This document shows, one piece after another, positions 1 through 8,488 of a DNA stretch of 64,000 bases; within the stretch, counting starts at the first letter, position 1, and each line of letters begins with the position of its first letter. The notes under the pieces were generated by a model. It had not been told where the DNA came from. It ran no database searches and saw only the letters and a list, made by a program, of their open reading frames with translations. The translations under genes and the position numbers were made by a program. This DNA comes from a virus. The DNA lies in the IMG/VR virus record IMGVR_UViG_3300009702_000021, positions 1 to 64,000 of that record, one strand, 5' to 3'.

Positions 1-582
1 CAGGGGGCCAGAACCGCCGTAGCCGAAGGTTCAGTCAACAAGGAGACGTCCTGGCTCGTTATTGACGAGGATCCGCTCACGATCGGGACAGCCGGAGGGT
101 CAGCGATCAACTGGCGCCAGTTGTCAACTGGCGCTGGTGGGGTATTGAGGGTTGAGGAGCAAGACGGCAGTCCATCGATCTTCCCGACCACTAAGATCGT
201 TGTCCCGAACGATACCCTCATGACCGGTGGTCTAGGCGAGGCAGCTCTTGACTTCAATGCCTTCGCTCTAAGAGAGGTCGTCCTAACGTTCTCTGCGCTC
301 GTAGCCGCAGGGACGGCTATAAACGTCCAGACGGGCGCCTACGCGGGGGCTGGATCACCTGCCACGATCAAGGGAGACGTTGACGTGACCCTCCCGGCTG
401 TAGGGGCAGCCTTCGCAGGTGACGCCAGGATTGAGATCAAGCTCAACGGACAAGAGCTTGATAAGGGAGACGGTACGGGCAACGGTATCGCTGAATGGGT
501 ATCATCGACCCAGTTGAAGATCAACCTCAAGATTAAGCCTAGTGGGATGGTGCTAGTCCGCGCACCGTTCCCGACTGCATAG
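1..582 (+). CDS. Virion fibre/surface protein, 5' end missing
   Basis: The frame is open from base 1, so the 193 visible residues are a C-terminal part and the start lies outside the window. The sequence is rich in Gly, Thr, Val and Ala in alternating patterns, as in beta-rich fibre proteins. The last ~100 residues (INVQTGAYAGAG onward) resemble the C-terminus of the next gene (MNIQTGVFSGSG), so the two share a module. It is followed 10 bases later by the next ATG with GGAGAGAG between. A fibre or capsid-decoration role is inferred from composition and position; no catalytic motif is visible. Confidence 0.6.
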   Translation, partial: QGARTAVAEGSVNKETSWLVIDEDPLTIGTAGGSAINWRQLSTGAGGVLRVEEQDGSPSIFPTTKIVVPNDTLMTGGLGEAALDFNAFALREVVLTFSALVAAGTAINVQTGAYAGAGSPATIKGDVDVTLPAVGAAFAGDARIEIKLNGQELDKGDGTGNGIAEWVSSTQLKINLKIKPSGMVLVRAPFPTA

Positions 583-592
583 GAGAGAGCGA

Positions 593-1705
593 ATGGGATT
601 CCTCGATCAGGAAACTCAGGTCAGGAACAGTGACGTATATAACGACACCGTTTCTGCGGGATCAGGTCTCGAGACTCCGGGGGCAGGGAACCAGAATATC
701 CGGTTCGACCTCAATGCGTTGCGCTCACAGGTTCGGAGGATTATCGACCCACAGGGGCTCACCGGTACGGCTGACTGGTTCGTGGATATCGCCACGGTCC
801 TCAACAACTTCGGCCTGCGTCAGATCCACGACAAGAAGTTCGCATTCCGCTCCCCCATTACCCCCGGCACGAATGACTTCACTCTTGGTGCGCTTGCAGG
901 GGTGGTGGAGATCGCTTCATCCCAGCTCGTTGGCGGGGTGGGGACCATCGCCGTCGGTCCCTCGTCCAATGCTGAGGGTGCGTACATCGCCGCCGATGAG
1001 TCCAACTTCACAGTTGCCGGCACTCCAGTCGCTGGACTGAGTGCTGCATTCGACGGCGACGGTGTACTACTCAACAAGGTAGACGTCATCGACTCCGTGA
1101 CTAACGAGGCCCCGACTGACGGAGGAGTGACCGTCTTCGGCCTCCTGCAGACTGTCACCGGTACGTCGGACGGGGCAGCCATCGCGGCAAGCGGGTCGGA
1201 AAACCTTCAGATCAGCTTCGTCAAGATCGACCCAGGAACGGACGCGATCACCGCTGTCAGTCTCGTGTCTGGGACCTACCATTTCGGGCTCCCTCGGCAG
1301 CGGAGCTTCTACGCCCTGTCTCGTGGATCGATCGTCTCTGGCGTGGACGCTCTCCCCGACGCGATCGGTCCGTCAGCGACTCAGGTCCGCCTCCCATTCC
1401 GCCACTTCGACGTGACTGCTAACGCGGCTGCCGGTGAGTCCATGAACATCCAGACGGGTGTGTTCTCTGGCTCAGGTACCTCGAGCGTCTTCGGCAGCTT
1501 CGGGACCCCGATCCTCCCAGCGACTGCTGCCGAGTTCAGGGACGATGCTCGCGTCAAGATATGGAGGAACGGCAACCTCCAGAGCAAGGGCGCCGGGAAG
1601 GAGGTCCAGTACCTCTCGACGACCCAGATCACCTGGAGGGAGAAGCTCAAGGGCTCTGGCGCGAACGCTGATGAGATCGTCATCGAGTCCCCGGCGAGCT
1701 TCTAG
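593..1705 (+). CDS. Virion surface/fibre protein sharing a C-terminal module with its upstream neighbour
   Basis: 370 residues starting at ATG after a GGAGAGAG ribosome site. The N-terminal ~60 residues look like an attachment segment (RFDLNALRSQVRRIIDP, then GTADWFVDIATVLNNFG). The middle is beta-rich. Residues ~260-370 (FRHFDVTANAAAGESMNIQTG onward) repeat the architecture of the preceding gene's C-terminus, including a DDARVKIWRNG stretch matching its GDARIEIKLNG. I do not recognise a named family. Position before the connector genes suggests a virion structural protein, by inference. Confidence 0.6.
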   Translation: MGFLDQETQVRNSDVYNDTVSAGSGLETPGAGNQNIRFDLNALRSQVRRIIDPQGLTGTADWFVDIATVLNNFGLRQIHDKKFAFRSPITPGTNDFTLGALAGVVEIASSQLVGGVGTIAVGPSSNAEGAYIAADESNFTVAGTPVAGLSAAFDGDGVLLNKVDVIDSVTNEAPTDGGVTVFGLLQTVTGTSDGAAIAASGSENLQISFVKIDPGTDAITAVSLVSGTYHFGLPRQRSFYALSRGSIVSGVDALPDAIGPSATQVRLPFRHFDVTANAAAGESMNIQTGVFSGSGTSSVFGSFGTPILPATAAEFRDDARVKIWRNGNLQSKGAGKEVQYLSTTQITWREKLKGSGANADEIVIESPASF

Positions 1706-1716
1706 CAGGAGGTCTC

Positions 1717-1998
1717 GTGGGTCGCCTAAGAACCGAACAGGTTGAACAACTTGCTGTTCAGGACCCTGGTGACCCCACGGCATCAGACGACTCAACGCTA
1801 GGTTACGTCAACGGAATGCGGTGGCTGAACACGACTACCAAGCGCGCATGGACCCTAGTCGATGACTCACCGGGCCTAGCCGTATGGCGTGAGAGCACTC
1901 CTTCGCCGGGAGGGACTGCTGACTTCGACAAGATCCTGACGACGGTTTCTACCTCTGTCGTGGTTGACAACGCTGGAAACGTGGTGACACGTCTATGA
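1717..1998 (+). CDS. Small virion-associated protein, unknown
   Basis: 93 residues from a GTG start preceded by AGGAGG at the right distance (1707-1712). It opens with MGRLRTEQVEQLAVQDPGD and contains the phrase GYVNGMRWLNTTTKRAWTLVDDS, a pattern seen in short phage fibre or head-fibre trimerisation segments, where a Trp-rich region follows a helical start. It overlaps the next ATG by four bases (ATGA). The gene pair is probably translated together. No enzymatic motif is visible and the function is unknown. Confidence 0.55.
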   Translation: MGRLRTEQVEQLAVQDPGDPTASDDSTLGYVNGMRWLNTTTKRAWTLVDDSPGLAVWRESTPSPGGTADFDKILTTVSTSVVVDNAGNVVTRL

Positions 1999-2561
1999 GC
2001 TTCCACAAGGATTTGGTCGGAACAGACCTCCATGGATCTAAGAGCAACTCGGGGACTGGCTCTCCAGTAGGGGTAGTTACGCCCGGGGTCGTGGGTGAGC
2101 ACTACTTCGATACCACGAGCAAGAATGAGTGGGTCGCGTTCGGGTTAGTAAACACCAACTGGCAGCTTATCGGAGGTGGGATGGGGGGCCTGGCCCCGGT
2201 GACCGCAGTCGGGACCGTCACCACCACCAGCCTTGCAGACGTGCTCACGACTGGCATGACTATCACGCCACCGGCCGGAATGTATCGGGCGAGCTTTACA
2301 GGCTCTGCCGGTAACTTTCTCTCTGCACAGTCGGTGTTCCTATCGCTCTACGCGGGCGGTGTGAAGGCGTCCGAATCAGAGCGTGTGCTCACTTATGGGG
2401 TCACCTTCATCAACATCGGTGGTGGGTTCAGATACCCGTTCACCTGCACTGCGGAAGTTATAGTCAACGGATCTCAAGCTATCGAAGGTCGGTGGCGGGT
2501 AAGCGGTGGGACAGGATCCATGGTGCTGGGCCGTGTCCTCAGTCTGGAAAGGGTGGCCTAG
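1995..2561 (+). CDS. Fibre-type protein with C-terminal beta domain
   Basis: 188 residues. The N-terminal half (SPVGVVTPGVVGEHYFDTTSKNEW) has the same kind of W-rich 'data frame' motif as the previous small gene. The C-terminal ~110 residues alternate hydrophobic and polar residues (ITPPAGMYRASFTGSAG, FINIGGGFRYPF), as in jelly-roll/TNF-like fibre heads. It overlaps its upstream neighbour by ATGA and the next gene by one base. A receptor-binding or decoration role is inference. Confidence 0.55.
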   Translation: MSFHKDLVGTDLHGSKSNSGTGSPVGVVTPGVVGEHYFDTTSKNEWVAFGLVNTNWQLIGGGMGGLAPVTAVGTVTTTSLADVLTTGMTITPPAGMYRASFTGSAGNFLSAQSVFLSLYAGGVKASESERVLTYGVTFINIGGGFRYPFTCTAEVIVNGSQAIEGRWRVSGGTGSMVLGRVLSLERVA

Positions 2562-3493
2562 TGGCTACGCAGTTCGTTTACGATATTGCCGCTGATTTCC
2601 CTGTGGGAAAAGTCAACTTGGTCAGGCTCAAGCAGGAGATCGAGGCCTCGTCTATCACCATTGCGCTAGGTGACATCGGCTCAGTAGGCGGGGTTCTGGC
2701 TGGCGACGTGCTCACAGGTGGGTCGCTGACTGTCACATTCAAGGCCGATCTCTCACCAACAGACAAGGCCACTCTTGACGGAGATACGGCTGCACCTGCT
2801 GGCGGGCTTATCGCCGCGCACGACAACACCCCGACCCCTAGCACCATGCCGAAGCTCGATGAAGAGGGGGTAACACTCTCGAAGCCTCAGCCGCAAGATG
2901 TTGGCTATGAGATGTGTGATCGTGACTTCAAGATCGTGACCTGCAAGGTGTCACAAGCAGCAGCAGTTGAGGACCTCAAGCAGGACCCAGTCACGCTGCG
3001 AGAGGTCGCCTGGACTGGTCCCGAGCTAAAGATCGTGGGCGTCTACAAGGACGCCGGACCCGGGGCGCTGGTCTCCTGTGTAGATCAGGCAGACGCAGAC
3101 TTGAACGGGATCCTCTCGGTGTTCGACTATAAGGCGTATGACCAGGCAGACGGCGTCACCATGATCCCGTACAACATCCGGTCAGGGTCTCTCGTATCAG
3201 ATCCTGCTATCGATGTCGCGGCTGTCCCGGCGGCGCGGTTCCAGCACCGCGCCTACCTCATAGCGGCTCCAGACCTGGGACAGCCCTACTTCGTGCGGAC
3301 GTTCGACGGCTATGTAGCTGGGCGCCCGAATGCGGGTGAGTTGAGTACAGAAAGTCCCACTGCGAAGAAGCTCGACCCGGCCCTGGTGCCTGGGGTATCG
3401 AACGTGTTGCGGCTCTACGTACACCACCCAGCAGGGCAGAGCAACTCACACATTTTGTGGCTGCTGACCTATCGTCCGTCGGGGACGTTCTGA
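2561..3493 (+). CDS. Virion protein of unknown family
   Basis: I place the start at GTG 2561, overlapping the upstream TAG by one base, rather than at an in-frame ATG at 2492 that would run 70 bases into the upstream gene. This gives 310 residues. It opens VATQFVYDIAADFPVGKVNLVRLKQEIEASSI, and the C-terminal third has aromatic and Gly-rich beta strands. The stop overlaps the next start as TGATG. The tight overlaps place it in the structural operon. No domain is recognised. Confidence 0.55.
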   Translation: MATQFVYDIAADFPVGKVNLVRLKQEIEASSITIALGDIGSVGGVLAGDVLTGGSLTVTFKADLSPTDKATLDGDTAAPAGGLIAAHDNTPTPSTMPKLDEEGVTLSKPQPQDVGYEMCDRDFKIVTCKVSQAAAVEDLKQDPVTLREVAWTGPELKIVGVYKDAGPGALVSCVDQADADLNGILSVFDYKAYDQADGVTMIPYNIRSGSLVSDPAIDVAAVPAARFQHRAYLIAAPDLGQPYFVRTFDGYVAGRPNAGELSTESPTAKKLDPALVPGVSNVLRLYVHHPAGQSNSHILWLLTYRPSGTF

Positions 3494-3921
3494 TGCTCGA
3501 CCCGAATCGTCGCGCACGCTACTATGAAGCCAGACCTGAACTGCTCGAACGCATGAGGGCGCTTGGGTGGATCAACGGGTGCGGGTCAGGGTGGGCTGAC
3601 GTGCCTGACTTCATGTGGGAAGAAGACTGCGATGAGCATGACTTCGACTACACCGTAGGTGGAACTGAGTCAGACAGACTCGACACCGAGTGGCGCTTCT
3701 CAATACGTATGATCCAGCGGGTCAACGAGACCTACAGCTATTGGAATCCGATGCGGTTCTTCGCACGCATGATGGCCTGGGCCTACTATCGTGGCGTGAA
3801 GGCACTCGGTGAGTTGATCGGTGCTTGGTCTGACCGTGAACGCGGGCTGACCATGTCTGAGTTGAAACAGCTAGTGTCGGAAGCCGAGGCATCACGGGGC
3901 GAGGATTCACCGAACACCTAG
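3493..3921 (+). CDS. Phospholipase A2-like protein
   Basis: 142 residues from the ATG at 3493, which overlaps the upstream TGA (TGATG). An in-frame ATG 36 bases upstream is less likely. Residues ~24-55 read GCGSGWADVPDFMWEEDCDEHDFDYTVGG in pieces: a Cys, then a Cys, then His-Asp with a nearby Tyr. This matches the C-x-x-H-D core of prokaryotic PLA2-like proteins found in phages and bacteria. The rest is helical (FFARMMAWAYYRGVKALGEL). If active it would cleave membrane phospholipid, perhaps at entry or exit. The enzymatic call rests on the motif only. Confidence 0.5.
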   Translation: MLDPNRRARYYEARPELLERMRALGWINGCGSGWADVPDFMWEEDCDEHDFDYTVGGTESDRLDTEWRFSIRMIQRVNETYSYWNPMRFFARMMAWAYYRGVKALGELIGAWSDRERGLTMSELKQLVSEAEASRGEDSPNT

Positions 3922-3948
3922 CTCGATCACTAGAACCTCGTCAGCTAC

Positions 3949-3964
3949 ACTCCTACACAGGAGT
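3949..3964 (+). promoter_or_regulatory. Hairpin hiding the ribosome-binding site of the connector gene
   Basis: ACTCCT (3949-3954), a four-base loop and AGGAGT (3959-3964) form a perfect 6-bp hairpin. Its 3' arm is the AGGAG ribosome site for the ATG at 3969. Folded mRNA would hide the site, so translation of the connector gene may need the hairpin to be opened. Confidence 0.5.
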
Positions 3965-3968
3965 CATC

Positions 3969-5150
3969 ATGCCTAGCCTTGGACGCGGACAGACGAGCGA
4001 CTGTAGCAATCCGGTCCTCGACCTCTTCACGGCGGTCGGCAATCCTCCTGTACCGACGAACGTCGACATCCTCGAGTTCAGGATCTTCGACATCAGCACC
4101 CCAGCGAAGCGCAGTACCCCAGTCCAGGTCTTCCCGCTAGCAGCCGGGACATATCAGGCAGTCGATGCCCTGAATGACTGCCCTACTGGTCAGCGTCTAT
4201 CAGTCGGCCGCTACGTTGCAGAGTACACCGTCGATGCAGCGGAGCCTCTCGGAGATCACCTGATCGAGTGGCGCTTCCAGCAGACGATCGTTCACCCGCA
4301 GGAGACCTACTGCGAAGAATTCACCGTCACACCGTCGATCGTGATCAACCCCGACGACAACCTCTACTGCTCTGTCGCTGAGATCCGCGCTGAGGGCTAC
4401 AGTGAAGCGCTGCTCCCGGGCTACACGGCGCAGCAGTTCGACGACCGGATCCAGTCCCTGATCCGCATGGCGAGTCGCTACGTGGACAAGGTGACCGGGC
4501 GTTGGTTCTACGCTCAGACGTTCGACGAGAACAACCGCTTCATCGTCGACGGCAAGGGCGGCTGGATCACGGCTCCCTTCGACGTCCGAAGCGGCTCCCG
4601 CACGCTGATGCTCAAGATTCCCATCATCCGCCTCGACAAGCTGTTCATCCGCAGCGACGGGACTTTCAACCCGAGCCTGACCGAGATCGACCTCAGCGGC
4701 GAACTGATTCAGGTCTACAATCGTCACATCAACGGGCTGACTCATCCAGACGACCGCGAGAATCCCCGGATCGCCTTCATCCATACTCGCGCCGTACAGA
4801 CTATTGCAAGCGGTCTATTTCCGGCCCCACAAATCTTCCCAGAGGGTAAACAGAACGTCCACATTGAGGGGGTCTTCGGCTACACGGACCCGGACGGTAG
4901 CCCGTTCGGCAAGACCCCTGATCTGATCCGTCAGGCGACGTGCCGGCTGGTCGCCCGGGACATCCTGCTCGACGCCGATGAGTGCGAGAAGTTCGCTGCA
5001 AACAACAAGTTCAGGATCCTCTCGGACAAGGAAGGCTCGACTACGATCAGGCTCCAGAGCCTCTGGCTTGGAGGCGCATTCACCGGAGACCCTAGGATCG
5101 ACACCGTCCTGATGATGTACCGTCGTCCACCAAGGATCGGTGTCGTATGA
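3969..5150 (+). CDS. Head-tail connector/adaptor protein (gp6-like) with N-terminal beta domain
   Basis: 393 residues. Residues ~130-393 start NLYCSVAEIRAEGY, continue with FDDRIQSLIRMASRYVDKVTGRWF and end with a helical part (LIRQATCRLVARDILLDADEC). This is the pattern of phage gp6-like head-tail adaptors, which form a ring under the portal. Residues 1-125 look like an additional beta sandwich. The ribosome site is AGGAG inside a hairpin. The next gene overlaps by ATGA. The neighbourhood (gp10-like, tail terminator, sheath) agrees with a neck role. Confidence 0.65.
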   Translation: MPSLGRGQTSDCSNPVLDLFTAVGNPPVPTNVDILEFRIFDISTPAKRSTPVQVFPLAAGTYQAVDALNDCPTGQRLSVGRYVAEYTVDAAEPLGDHLIEWRFQQTIVHPQETYCEEFTVTPSIVINPDDNLYCSVAEIRAEGYSEALLPGYTAQQFDDRIQSLIRMASRYVDKVTGRWFYAQTFDENNRFIVDGKGGWITAPFDVRSGSRTLMLKIPIIRLDKLFIRSDGTFNPSLTEIDLSGELIQVYNRHINGLTHPDDRENPRIAFIHTRAVQTIASGLFPAPQIFPEGKQNVHIEGVFGYTDPDGSPFGKTPDLIRQATCRLVARDILLDADECEKFAANNKFRILSDKEGSTTIRLQSLWLGGAFTGDPRIDTVLMMYRRPPRIGVV

Positions 5151-5620
5151 GCACACCGGAGGAAGCGCGAGACGCGGGCTGCACCTTCTATTCCCTCCCT
5201 GGAGAGCTTGGCGACGAGGGAGTTGACCCGAAGATCCTCCCGATCTGCGAGGCGATCAACGCGAGTGGCTACTGCTGGACCGCTGAGTCTTGTGCCGGCC
5301 ATCCTGACTCGCCGGAGCCTCGCTGGGTCGACAACGTAGAGCCCATGCTGAGGCTCGTCTACGAGGCGTGCGACGAGGGCCGAGTGCTCTCTGCACTACT
5401 CAGTGCGTGTCGCTCCATGGAGGTCATGCCCGATGACGGAGACGGCATGACCCTCTGGAGCCGGCCTCAGGCGGCGGGACTCAAGGTGTTCCCGAGTATG
5501 AAGGGACAGCCAGGGTGGTGCGAGACCCTGATCTATGTCTACGCTACCACCGCTTGGTCTCGCGACAGGGGATTCGAGGCGCTGCGTCGATTTGCTGAGC
5601 GGCTGAAGGAGACGACGTGA
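5147..5620 (+). CDS. Unknown cytosolic protein
   Basis: 157 residues starting at ATG that overlaps the upstream TGA. It contains ICEAINASGYCWTAESCAGHPD: a short segment with Cys, Glu-Ser-Cys-Ala-Gly-His that recalls substrate-sensing 'SCAGHP' motifs of small uncharacterised phage proteins. There are no membrane segments or signal peptide. It sits inside the neck gene cluster but does not look like a structural protein. Function unknown. Confidence 0.55.
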   Translation: MSTPEEARDAGCTFYSLPGELGDEGVDPKILPICEAINASGYCWTAESCAGHPDSPEPRWVDNVEPMLRLVYEACDEGRVLSALLSACRSMEVMPDDGDGMTLWSRPQAAGLKVFPSMKGQPGWCETLIYVYATTAWSRDRGFEALRRFAERLKETT

Positions 5621-6351
5621 ACAAGGTCAGGCTTTACACCAATGACGGCAGGTTTGTGACTGAGGTAACCGTCCCTCCCTGGAAAGTCCCGGTCGAGGTC
5701 TACGTCTGGGGCCAACGCATGTTCATCCTCCGCGAGGACGGGCGCTATACAGAGGCGTCTGGCATGTTCTGGGTCCCCCGGGAGATGAAGGACACCCCGA
5801 GCGCCCCGGTCGGCAAGGGGTGGCCGGAGAACGCTCACCCTGACGACCACCCGATGAACCGGGCCAAGGACACAGCCAGCGGAGAGCCCCCGGTCGACGG
5901 CCACTGGGACGGACCCACGCCGACGCCGGAGAAGCTCGCTGACGGACAGCACCGCGATCACTGGGTGCTTCCTGAGTCTGAGCGCGCCAAGGGCTTCGTT
6001 CGGCCGGTCCGCACGTCCTACGTTCACGTCGGACCCCCGAAGCCAGGTACGTTCCGAGAGTTGACCGTCAGCGAGCAGGAGCGCCATGCCGGCATGGGCT
6101 ACGTGCGCTTTGAAGAGTACGGCGAAGGCAAGAGCCCGGTCACCGGGAGGTTCTGGACCCAGGATGACCTCGACCGTCTCGGGTCGTCCTGCGGCGCCCA
6201 CACGACCATGCCTAAGGCAATCGCTGAGACCTATGCCCGTGACCCGGGTTACTACGGCAAGACCTTCTGTGCTGGTTGCAAGCTATACCTCCCGGTCGGC
6301 GCGAAGGGTGAGTTCACCTGGGATGGGAGCGACGAAAGGGTCGGGACCTAA
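5617..6351 (+). CDS. Unknown protein with C-terminal zinc-binding motif
   Basis: 244 residues from a GTG start overlapping the upstream TGA (GTGA). The last ~55 residues carry SSCGAHTTMPKAIAETYARD, then YYGKTFCAGCKLYLPVG: a Cys-x-x-His and Cys-x-x-Cys set, a probable zinc site seen in many phage-encoded proteins of unknown role. The middle is Pro/Gly-rich and likely flexible. It ends one base into the next gene's ATG. Function unknown. Confidence 0.6.
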   Translation: MNKVRLYTNDGRFVTEVTVPPWKVPVEVYVWGQRMFILREDGRYTEASGMFWVPREMKDTPSAPVGKGWPENAHPDDHPMNRAKDTASGEPPVDGHWDGPTPTPEKLADGQHRDHWVLPESERAKGFVRPVRTSYVHVGPPKPGTFRELTVSEQERHAGMGYVRFEEYGEGKSPVTGRFWTQDDLDRLGSSCGAHTTMPKAIAETYARDPGYYGKTFCAGCKLYLPVGAKGEFTWDGSDERVGT

Positions 6352-6860
6352 TGGGGATCCTCAAGCCGTGCCTGAGCACCTCAGGCGACTCCGTTGTGGT
6401 GGGCAAGTTCTGCCTCTATGACGAGGTCGAGGCTATCAACGTCTCGGTGACCAATCCGGGATTCGATGACCTGATGGGTGAGCCCTTCCTCGAGGACACC
6501 AACGGGGACCGGATCGGTGAGCGCGTGCGTCCTGAGATCGCAGTTGACGTGCTGGGCAAGATCGAGTTCGGGACGTTCGAGGAACAGGTCCAGGACCCGG
6601 CAGGGAATGCACCGCGGAGTCGGGCGCGATTCCGGGTGGCCCGTTCTGAGCTGTTTGATCGAGGCCTCCTGGTAAACGGAGTGATCCTGCTCCGTCCTAA
6701 CGACAGGTTGAAGCGCCTCGAGGACCGTCGTGGTCGGATCCGGTGGGATTTTGAAGACGATGACCGCGATGGACTCTACGTGTTCGAGGTCCGACCCAGT
6801 GAGACTGGGAGCAACATGGTGGACGTCTTCCTCGAGAACCGTCGTCCGGTCGAACAGTAG
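6351..6860 (+). CDS. Probable neck/head-closure protein
   Basis: 169 residues from ATG 6351. The predicted strands (KIEFGTFEEQVQDPAGNAPRSR, LLRPNDRLKRLEDRRGRIRW) and C-terminal FEVRPSETGSNMVDVFLENR are consistent with a small beta-barrel joining protein. The position between the gp6-like connector and the gp10-like protein is where head-closure proteins lie. No diagnostic motif is visible, so the role comes from gene order. Confidence 0.45.
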   Translation: MGILKPCLSTSGDSVVVGKFCLYDEVEAINVSVTNPGFDDLMGEPFLEDTNGDRIGERVRPEIAVDVLGKIEFGTFEEQVQDPAGNAPRSRARFRVARSELFDRGLLVNGVILLRPNDRLKRLEDRRGRIRWDFEDDDRDGLYVFEVRPSETGSNMVDVFLENRRPVEQ

Positions 6861-6862
6861 GC

Positions 6863-6876
6863 TTGCGGTACCGCAA
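6863..6876. repeat. 14-bp palindrome, copy 1 (perfect)
   Basis: TTGCGGTACCGCAA. It fills the whole gap between two neck genes and ends exactly at the GTG of the next one; with its flanking C and G the symmetry is 16 bp. No other ribosome site is visible there. Confidence 0.95.
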
Positions 6877-7461
6877 GTGGCCGGCTTCAGACTTAACACC
6901 AGACTCAAGGGAAGCAAGGTCGCCAGGAAGCGGTTCGCACAGGCCGTCCAGAACACGAGGAAGCGTCAGTGGCTAGTCGTCCGCCGGGCCGCCCTATTCA
7001 CCGAGAAGGAGCTGAAGAAGGGGATCAGGAGCGGAGCCCCGGGGGGAAAGAAGTTCAAGCCCCTGGCGCCGTCCACGCGGATTCTCAGGAAGGGACGCAA
7101 GCCCCTGATCGACACCGGCTCCCTGCTCCGGTCGATCAAGACCACGCTGATCAAAGCACGCCTCTCCGCGTTCGTCGGCGTTCACCGGACGACGGCCGGC
7201 GGCGCCTTCAACGTGGCCCTCGTCCACGAGTTTGGGTCAGCCCCATTCGTCATTCCGGTCACGCCCGCAGTGAGGCGCCTGTTCTGGTACTTGCACTTTG
7301 TCAGCAACGGGAAGATCTTGCCCCTGAGTCCGAGCAAGACCCAGATCATGCATCCGGGCGTTCCGGCGCGACCGTTCGTCCGCCCGACGATCCAAAAGAT
7401 TCAACCTCAACTTCATGGAGTCATGCTCAAGACGTTCGCTGAACGCGGTGGTCCTATCTGA
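6877..7461 (+). CDS. HK97 gp10-like / Mu gpG-like virion morphogenesis protein
   Basis: 194 residues if started at GTG 6877, directly behind the palindrome; the open frame extends upstream but inside the preceding gene. It is very basic (KGSKVARKRFAQAVQNTRKR). KPLIDTGSLLRSIKTTL followed by ALVHEFGSAPFVIPV and PGVPARPFVRP are the hallmarks of the gp10/gpG family ('D(T)G.L..S', 'H..G', 'P.RPF'), which act at the head-tail joint. There is no clear ribosome site, so coupling to the upstream gene is likely. Confidence 0.7.
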   Translation: MAGFRLNTRLKGSKVARKRFAQAVQNTRKRQWLVVRRAALFTEKELKKGIRSGAPGGKKFKPLAPSTRILRKGRKPLIDTGSLLRSIKTTLIKARLSAFVGVHRTTAGGAFNVALVHEFGSAPFVIPVTPAVRRLFWYLHFVSNGKILPLSPSKTQIMHPGVPARPFVRPTIQKIQPQLHGVMLKTFAERGGPI

Positions 7462-7495
7462 TAACATCACAGTAAGCCCGGAGGCGAGCTAGATC

Positions 7496-8404
7496 ATGGT
7501 CGCTCCCACGGTAAACACGCTCACCCCAAACACCGGGTTTAGCCGGGGAGGAACGTGTGTCACCATCGACGGGGCCGACTTCCTGCTACCCTCTGCCGGC
7601 GGTACCGTGAAGGTGTACTTCAACGACGTCGAGGCAGTCGAGGGTGGTCCGGTTGATGACACGACGGTGCTAGTCCTCACCCCTCCGGGCATTCTCGGCG
7701 TCGTGGACGTCCGGGTTGAGAACGTGCCCGATACGGGGACAACAGAGCCGACGACCGTCGTAGGTGGATTCACCTATCAACTGCCACAGCTTGAGACCAA
7801 CCGTGACCTCGGGGTATCCGAGGACAGCGTGCTGCTCCTGGTCACACGGACGCTGATCAAGGAGTTCAGGCGAGCAGTTATCGCTAACACGCACCACGAC
7901 ATACACCCCGAGTACGTCGACGCTCTCAGCGCGAGCCAAGGCCAGGAGGTCCAGGCTGTTGCCCCGAACCTGAAGGTGATCGGACCCAACGTGTCCGAAG
8001 ATAGGTTCTACAGCCTCAACGGTCGCTTCAACATCGAGACCGTCCCTGGTTTCGACGTCTACGACCAGCCGGTCACCGTCAGGCTCGACTACGACTACGT
8101 TGGTGTCGGGAGGAGCAAAGGCGAGGCGTTCAACCTCTGGAGTGCGATCACCGCCTACCTCAACCGCAGCATCTTCCTCGAGGTGCCGAAGGACGGGCTC
8201 GACCCGGTCAACGGGGTCATTGCCTTCGAGCTGAACCCCACCTTCGACGAGCGTGCCAAGTTTAGGACGACCACGCGACAAGGGTTCCACCAGTTCACTG
8301 GCGCCCTGCACCTGCGCGGCGTCCATGCAGTTGCTAACCTTGTTTGTCCAGGCCGCCGCGTCGTAGACTGTGTCATCGTGACGGAGAAGTTGACCATCCC
8401 CTGA
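7496..8404 (+). CDS. Tail terminator-like protein with N-terminal IPT/TIG domain
   Basis: 302 residues. Residues 1-95 read as an IPT/TIG immunoglobulin-like domain: TVNTLTPNTGFSRGGTCVTI, then GFTYQ at the end. Residues ~105-302 include FRRAVIANTHHDIHPEYVDAL and FNLWSAITAYLNRSIFLEV and look like a tail-completion protein. Gene order, just upstream of the sheath, fits a tail terminator. IPT domains on phage virion proteins usually make surface appendages, so this may display a binding domain at the neck. The terminator role is inferred. Confidence 0.5.
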   Translation: MVAPTVNTLTPNTGFSRGGTCVTIDGADFLLPSAGGTVKVYFNDVEAVEGGPVDDTTVLVLTPPGILGVVDVRVENVPDTGTTEPTTVVGGFTYQLPQLETNRDLGVSEDSVLLLVTRTLIKEFRRAVIANTHHDIHPEYVDALSASQGQEVQAVAPNLKVIGPNVSEDRFYSLNGRFNIETVPGFDVYDQPVTVRLDYDYVGVGRSKGEAFNLWSAITAYLNRSIFLEVPKDGLDPVNGVIAFELNPTFDERAKFRTTTRQGFHQFTGALHLRGVHAVANLVCPGRRVVDCVIVTEKLTIP

Positions 8405-8410
8405 CTGAGT

Positions 8411-8424
8411 TAGCGGTACCGCAA
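8411..8424. repeat. 14-bp palindrome, copy 2 (one change)
   Basis: TAGCGGTACCGCAA, changed at base 2 only, in the gap after the IPT-domain gene and 64 bases before the next ATG. The same variant recurs at 43961. Confidence 0.85.
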
Positions 8425-8488
8425 GCTCACAGCTTGATACCTCAAGCCGGCGTCTGCTAACATCCCGGCGTAGCACGGAGATCCCGAC

